Shown here piece by piece: positions 5,136-8,048 of a stretch of DNA of 8,048 bases (the first letter of the stretch is position 1; every line of letters starts with the position of its first letter). The position numbers and the translations under genes were made by a program. The stretch comes from Legionellales bacterium (GTDB lineage: Bacteria > Pseudomonadota > Gammaproteobacteria > Legionellales > Legionellaceae): assembly GCA_020050955.1 (NCBI GenBank), contig JAGVJT010000241.1, forward strand, positions 1-8,048, written 5' to 3'. The notes under the pieces are model-generated. The model saw only the letters and a list, made by a program, of their open reading frames with translations. It was not told the DNA's origin and made no database searches.

Positions 5136-6740
5136 CTAACATTGTGATGTATCAATTGCTACATGTAAAAATGCCTGTTTAACTGCATCTAACGGCAACT
5201 TTAAATCCTCTGTCGCCCATAAAACACCGCACGCCCCTTCTACAAACGTACTCGTTGGCGTCCAATAATCCATATTCGCTTTTAACATCACATGAAAAGC
5301 CAAACGCGGATTCCAATTCGATTGATTCGAGAGCTCATAAAAAAACTTATTATACACGCCGCTTGAATGGTGAACATCAAGCCCTTTATAGTACTGATCA
5401 GCACGCTCAATCGATTTACCATCTTGAGTCGGTTTATCCATGTAACGAAGCGCGTGATGTTTAACATTATTTTTGATAATACCAGCACCAATGCTCCAAC
5501 TATTCTTACCTTTGGCATAATATTCTGCAGCTTGAGCAGCCATGTCTGAAAACGCTTCATTCATCCCACCTGATTGCCCAGAATAGACTAAATCAGAGTG
5601 TTGCTCTGTAAATCCATGGCTAATTTCATGTGCACCAACATCAAGGCTCACCAAAGGATACAACGCATCCCCTCCATCACCAAATGTCATTTGTTTGCCA
5701 TCCCAAAATGCATTTTCATATTGCTTTCCATAATGAACACGCATTCTTAATGCCGGTTTATAGCGAGACTTTTCTAAAGCATGCACGCCGTACCATTTTT
5801 CATACATCTCTTGGACAATCGTTCCCACATAAAGCGCATCATTCGTAGGAGAATAAGCACCATTCATCTCATCATAACCATCTTGATTTTTACCCGTCCA
5901 ATACACATCAGAAGAGGCAGAACAATCAAACGTTGATACAGCACCTACTCCTGCATAACTCGACAACATATCCAACACACTCACGTACTGATTTTCCATC
6001 ACACATAATCCTGAAAAAGCGTCGCGTTTAATATCAAGATAAGGCAGTGCTTGTTGATCATAATGCAGTTTTCCATGATACGCATTTCCACCAAAGCCTT
6101 GTCCTTTGACCATGGAGTACGCGGTTTTAATATCATTCCATGTGTTAAAAGGTTTCAATGTTTTTGCATCCAAAATAAGAACAGGTCTCTTTGGAATATC
6201 ATGTTCCGACTCCATAAGAAAACTAATGCGATACGCCCAATAAGGTCGTTGACTATCATCAATATAAACAAGCGGCGTGATGCTTTCTTCGCTAATGATC
6301 CCCTCCGTGTACGATGCCATAACTTGATGTAAAATCTCTTCAGCACGGAGAACAAAATCAGCACTTGGCTCACCTAAATCAAGCTCAATATCACGAAACA
6401 CTAACCCATTTAATCGAGTTTGATGTTGTCTTTTAAGTTCACGAGATTGATGAATCATCACCTGCCCTCCCCAAACAGGGAAACCCTCATAATATTGCTG
6501 AAGACGACGATGCATCACGTGTTGTTCATCGGTATGTTGTTCTAAAAGTCGTAACGAATTAGGCGGTTGTTTAGTGGATAATTTGTGCCGTTTTGTGGAT
6601 TCATCTTCAAAAAGAATAACGCGCTTTAACTCATCAAGAGAAACATGCGACAACGACCAGGGGGTTGCTGCATTTAACACAGAAGCTGTGGTCATCAACC
6701 CTATTACGAGCATGTTTCGAGACACATGAGAACCATTCAT
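5136..6740 (-). CDS. proA: Secreted M4 (thermolysin-family) zinc metalloprotease, ProA/Msp-like
   Basis: A 534-residue preproenzyme. Residues 1-24 are a signal peptide (LVIGLMTTASVLNA). A propeptide of the FTP/PepSY type follows to about 205, including YYEGFPVWGGQVMIH. The mature enzyme probably begins near residue 206, before GQGFGGN, as in pseudolysin-like proteases. Zinc ligands H371 and H375 lie in HEISH with catalytic E372; the third ligand is E395 in GGMNEAFSD; the transition-state histidine is H457 in DVHHSSGVYNK. All catalytic residues are present. Cysteine pairs C246/C273 and C504/C534 occupy positions like the two pseudolysin disulfides. Legionella ProA (Msp, about 543 residues) is the closest family member I know: an exoprotease exported by Sec then the type II system. 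Start supported by AAGGAG (plus strand 6747-6752) six bases upstream. The symbol proA here is the protease, not glutamyl-phosphate reductase. Confidence 0.93.
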   Translation of the reverse strand: MNGSHVSRNMLVIGLMTTASVLNAATPWSLSHVSLDELKRVILFEDESTKRHKLSTKQPPNSLRLLEQHTDEQHVMHRRLQQYYEGFPVWGGQVMIHQSRELKRQHQTRLNGLVFRDIELDLGEPSADFVLRAEEILHQVMASYTEGIISEESITPLVYIDDSQRPYWAYRISFLMESEHDIPKRPVLILDAKTLKPFNTWNDIKTAYSMVKGQGFGGNAYHGKLHYDQQALPYLDIKRDAFSGLCVMENQYVSVLDMLSSYAGVGAVSTFDCSASSDVYWTGKNQDGYDEMNGAYSPTNDALYVGTIVQEMYEKWYGVHALEKSRYKPALRMRVHYGKQYENAFWDGKQMTFGDGGDALYPLVSLDVGAHEISHGFTEQHSDLVYSGQSGGMNEAFSDMAAQAAEYYAKGKNSWSIGAGIIKNNVKHHALRYMDKPTQDGKSIERADQYYKGLDVHHSSGVYNKFFYELSNQSNWNPRLAFHVMLKANMDYWTPTSTFVEGACGVLWATEDLKLPLDAVKQAFLHVAIDTSQC

Positions 6741-6757
6741 AAATCACTCCTTGAAAA

Positions 6758-6774
6758 TCTAAGAAAAACTTAGA
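6758..6774 (-). promoter_or_regulatory. Leader hairpin upstream of the protease ribosome site
   Basis: TCTAAG and CTTAGA arms (6758-6763 and 6769-6774) form a six-base perfect stem with a five-base loop, extendable to eight pairs in the minus-strand RNA with one G-U pair. It sits five bases from the AAGGAG site of the protease message, where it could affect translation or stability. Confidence 0.35.
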
Positions 6775-7008
6775 CTGATTGTTGGACAAAGGTAGACGGC
6801 CTTTTCCATTTTAGACCGCTTTAGCCTACCTTACCTAGCAAAAATATTTAGCCACATTTTATGTAATGACGCAATCATATCCTGCTATTTTACAAAAAAT
6901 AACGCGCAACACTCAGAAAGATGACCTCGTTAAATAAGATACTCATGAGGTTTACTATCACATTTATTCGTTTGAGAGGAAATAGCCGATAACATGTCGC
7001 TATCTTGC

Positions 7009-7017
7009 TGGTATCAT
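7009..7017 (+). promoter_or_regulatory. Extended -10 promoter element for aroQ-accB-accC
   Basis: TGGTATCAT has a TATCAT hexamer (5/6) preceded by the TG of an extended -10. The -35 region is poor (ATAACA at 6989-6994). Transcription would start near 7024, about 60 bases before aroQ ATG 7085. Confidence 0.35.
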
Positions 7018-7084
7018 CGCTCATCTAGACATGCTTCTAAAATTCAGGCAAAATTCAACCTATGTCGCTTACAACCAACACTTG

Positions 7085-7522
7085 ATGAAAAAAATTCTTG
7101 TTTTGCATGGGCCAAATCTAAATTTGCTCAGCTTACGTGAAACCCATCATTATGGGTCACAAACGCTTCATGATTTAGACGCTGAGCTTATACAACAAGC
7201 CCATCACGCGGGATTTCTGTTAACAACCATGCAAAGCCAATCAGAAGCCGTGCTTATTGATGCGATTCATGAGGCTTATACTCAGCATATTGATTATATC
7301 ATTATCAATCCGGCTGCTTATACACATACAAGTATCGCCATGCGTGATGCGCTTCTAGCCGTTAAAATTCCTTTTATCGAAGTGCACATCAGCAACGTTT
7401 TTGCTCGCGAGTCTTATCGTCAACACTCTTATTTTTCTGACATCGCGCAAGGTGTCATTCAAGGCTTTGGTTCTTATGGTTACGTGCTTGCATTGCAAGC
7501 CGTTATTCACACTTTAACTTAA
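7085..7522 (+). CDS. aroQ: 3-dehydroquinate dehydratase, type II (AroQ)
   Basis: Dehydrates 3-dehydroquinate to 3-dehydroshikimate, third step of the shikimate pathway to aromatic amino acids; type II enzymes are small cytosolic dodecamers. The 145-residue protein begins [15 protein letters not shown], and the active-site residues fall at the numbering usual for the family: lid arginine R18, catalytic Y23, N75 ([10 protein letters not shown]), H81, H101 and S103 in EVHISN, and R112. The lid reads [10 protein letters not shown] where most homologues have LGTREPxxYG, so the glycine before the arginine is replaced; the key residues remain. The frame extends upstream to ATG 7031 but the family begins at 7085, so that start is used although no ribosome site is obvious. 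accB follows after 15 bases; aroQ-accB-accC is a common gammaproteobacterial arrangement. Confidence 0.94.
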   Translation: MKKILVLHGPNLNLLSLRETHHYGSQTLHDLDAELIQQAHHAGFLLTTMQSQSEAVLIDAIHEAYTQHIDYIIINPAAYTHTSIAMRDALLAVKIPFIEVHISNVFARESYRQHSYFSDIAQGVIQGFGSYGYVLALQAVIHTLT

Positions 7523-7537
7523 CGAGATAAATCACTC

Positions 7538-8011
7538 ATGGATATTCGAAAAATCAAAAAGTTGATTGAACTTTTAGACGAAACAGGCATTGCAGAAATT
7601 GAAATCAAAGAAGGTGAGGAGTCCTTACGATTAAGTCGTTACGCATCACACCATCATGAACCAGCGGTAATGAAACACATTTCCATGCCAATGCCACATG
7701 TCGCAGCTCCTCAAGCGCAGCCCACAGCACCAGCACCTGTTACGGCAACACCCACAGAAGCAGCACCCGTCATCACAGGACATTCTGTTCGCTCTCCCAT
7801 GGTGGGCACCGTTTATTTAGCATCATCGCCAGAAGCAGCCCCTTTCGTAACCATTGGCCAATCGGTTAAGGCCGGTGAAACACTGTGCATTATCGAAGCG
7901 ATGAAAATGTTTAACGAAGTCGAAGCTGACCGTGCTGGCGTGATTAAAGCAATCTTAATTAACAACGGCGACCCTGTAGAGTATGACGAACCATTGTTCA
8001 TCATCGAGTAA
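7538..8011 (+). CDS. accB: Acetyl-CoA carboxylase biotin carboxyl carrier protein (AccB)
   Basis: Carries the biotin that shuttles CO2 from biotin carboxylase (AccC) to the carboxyltransferase (AccA/AccD) in malonyl-CoA synthesis, the first committed step of fatty-acid synthesis. The 157-residue protein has the usual N-terminal helical segment ([20 protein letters not shown]), a Pro/Ala-rich flexible linker (about 52-78), and a C-terminal biotinyl domain (about 81-157). The biotinylated lysine is K123 in [12 protein letters not shown]. The domain retains the protruding thumb (SSPEAAPF, 96-103) characteristic of bacterial AccB of the E. coli type (E. coli 156 residues, lysine 122). Only a weak ribosome site (GAG near 7524) precedes ATG, consistent with coupling to aroQ translation. 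accC starts 14 bases after the stop. Confidence 0.97.
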   Translation: MDIRKIKKLIELLDETGIAEIEIKEGEESLRLSRYASHHHEPAVMKHISMPMPHVAAPQAQPTAPAPVTATPTEAAPVITGHSVRSPMVGTVYLASSPEAAPFVTIGQSVKAGETLCIIEAMKMFNEVEADRAGVIKAILINNGDPVEYDEPLFIIE

Positions 8012-8025
8012 AGAGAACTCATCCT

Positions 8026-8048
8026 ATGTTAAGTAAAATTCTAATTGC
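8026..8048 (+). CDS. accC: Acetyl-CoA carboxylase biotin carboxylase subunit (AccC), 5' end only
   Basis: ATG at 8026 opens MLSKILIA, matching the start of biotin carboxylase (E. coli begins MLDKIVIANRGEIA), and an AGAGA ribosome site (8012-8016) lies nine bases upstream. The window ends after eight codons. The product carboxylates the biotin of AccB using ATP and bicarbonate. Identity rests on these few residues plus the position directly after accB. Confidence 0.85.

Larger units (their letters stand above)
6741..7084. other. 344-base divergent intergenic region (protease / aroQ)
   Basis: No convincing gene. It holds the protease ribosome site (6747-6752), a leader hairpin (6758-6774), an inverted repeat AAGGTAG/CTACCTT (6789-6795 and 6826-6832), a second weak hairpin (6924-6951, seven pairs including one G-T, 14-base loop) and an extended -10 for aroQ (7009-7017). 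I find no clear -35/-10 pair for the protease. A 48-codon frame from ATG 6994 overlaps aroQ and looks non-coding. Confidence 0.6.

Noticed and set aside
5255..6373. Several open frames of 60-93 codons on both strands inside the protease gene
   Set aside because: They lie entirely within a well-supported M4 protease coding region in other frames and show no independent features.
6994..7140. 48-codon frame starting at ATG 6994 ahead of aroQ
   Set aside because: No ribosome site at proper spacing, overlaps aroQ in another frame, and the product (opening [16 protein letters not shown]) shows no family likeness.

Overview
The window looks like a chromosomal segment from a Legionella-like gammaproteobacterium (order Legionellales). 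Three things point there: a small four-helix membrane protein of the IcmC/DotE-DotV family, a family belonging to the Dot/Icm type IVB secretion system; a complete thermolysin-type (M4) secreted metalloprotease resembling Legionella ProA/Msp; and an AT-rich background carrying ordinary gammaproteobacterial housekeeping genes. Genus cannot be fixed from the sequence alone.

Layout, left to right. The first ~140 bases may hold the 3' end of an unrecognised gene. A small cysteine-containing exported protein (164-442, minus) and a larger exported protein of unknown function (567-1277, plus) diverge from a compact promoter pair whose -35 boxes overlap. The larger gene converges, with a one-base gap, on pssA (phosphatidylserine synthase, minus). 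pssA diverges from a DUF3579 gene (plus), which converges with a six-base gap on the Dot/Icm-family gene (minus). From the next divergent intergenic region a flavin-dependent ferredoxin-NADP+ reductase-like gene and a class I fructose-bisphosphate aldolase run on the plus strand, and may be co-transcribed. The aldolase is separated from the convergent M4 protease gene (minus) by a perfect 15-bp hairpin that can act as a terminator in both directions. After a 344-base intergenic region comes aroQ-accB-accC (plus), linking shikimate-pathway dehydroquinate dehydratase with the biotin carboxyl carrier and biotin carboxylase subunits of acetyl-CoA carboxylase; accC is cut after eight codons by the window end.

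Functionally the window mixes central metabolism (glycolysis/gluconeogenesis, fatty-acid initiation, shikimate, phospholipid headgroup synthesis, redox) with envelope and secretion functions (Dot/Icm membrane component, exported protease, two exported proteins of unknown role). I see no mobile element, CRISPR array, tRNA, rRNA or clearly novel multi-gene system. The points that most deserve a second look are the Dot/Icm-family gene standing alone, the two uncharacterised exported proteins behind overlapping promoters, the hairpin/T-run in front of the DUF3579 gene, and the structured leader region of the protease.
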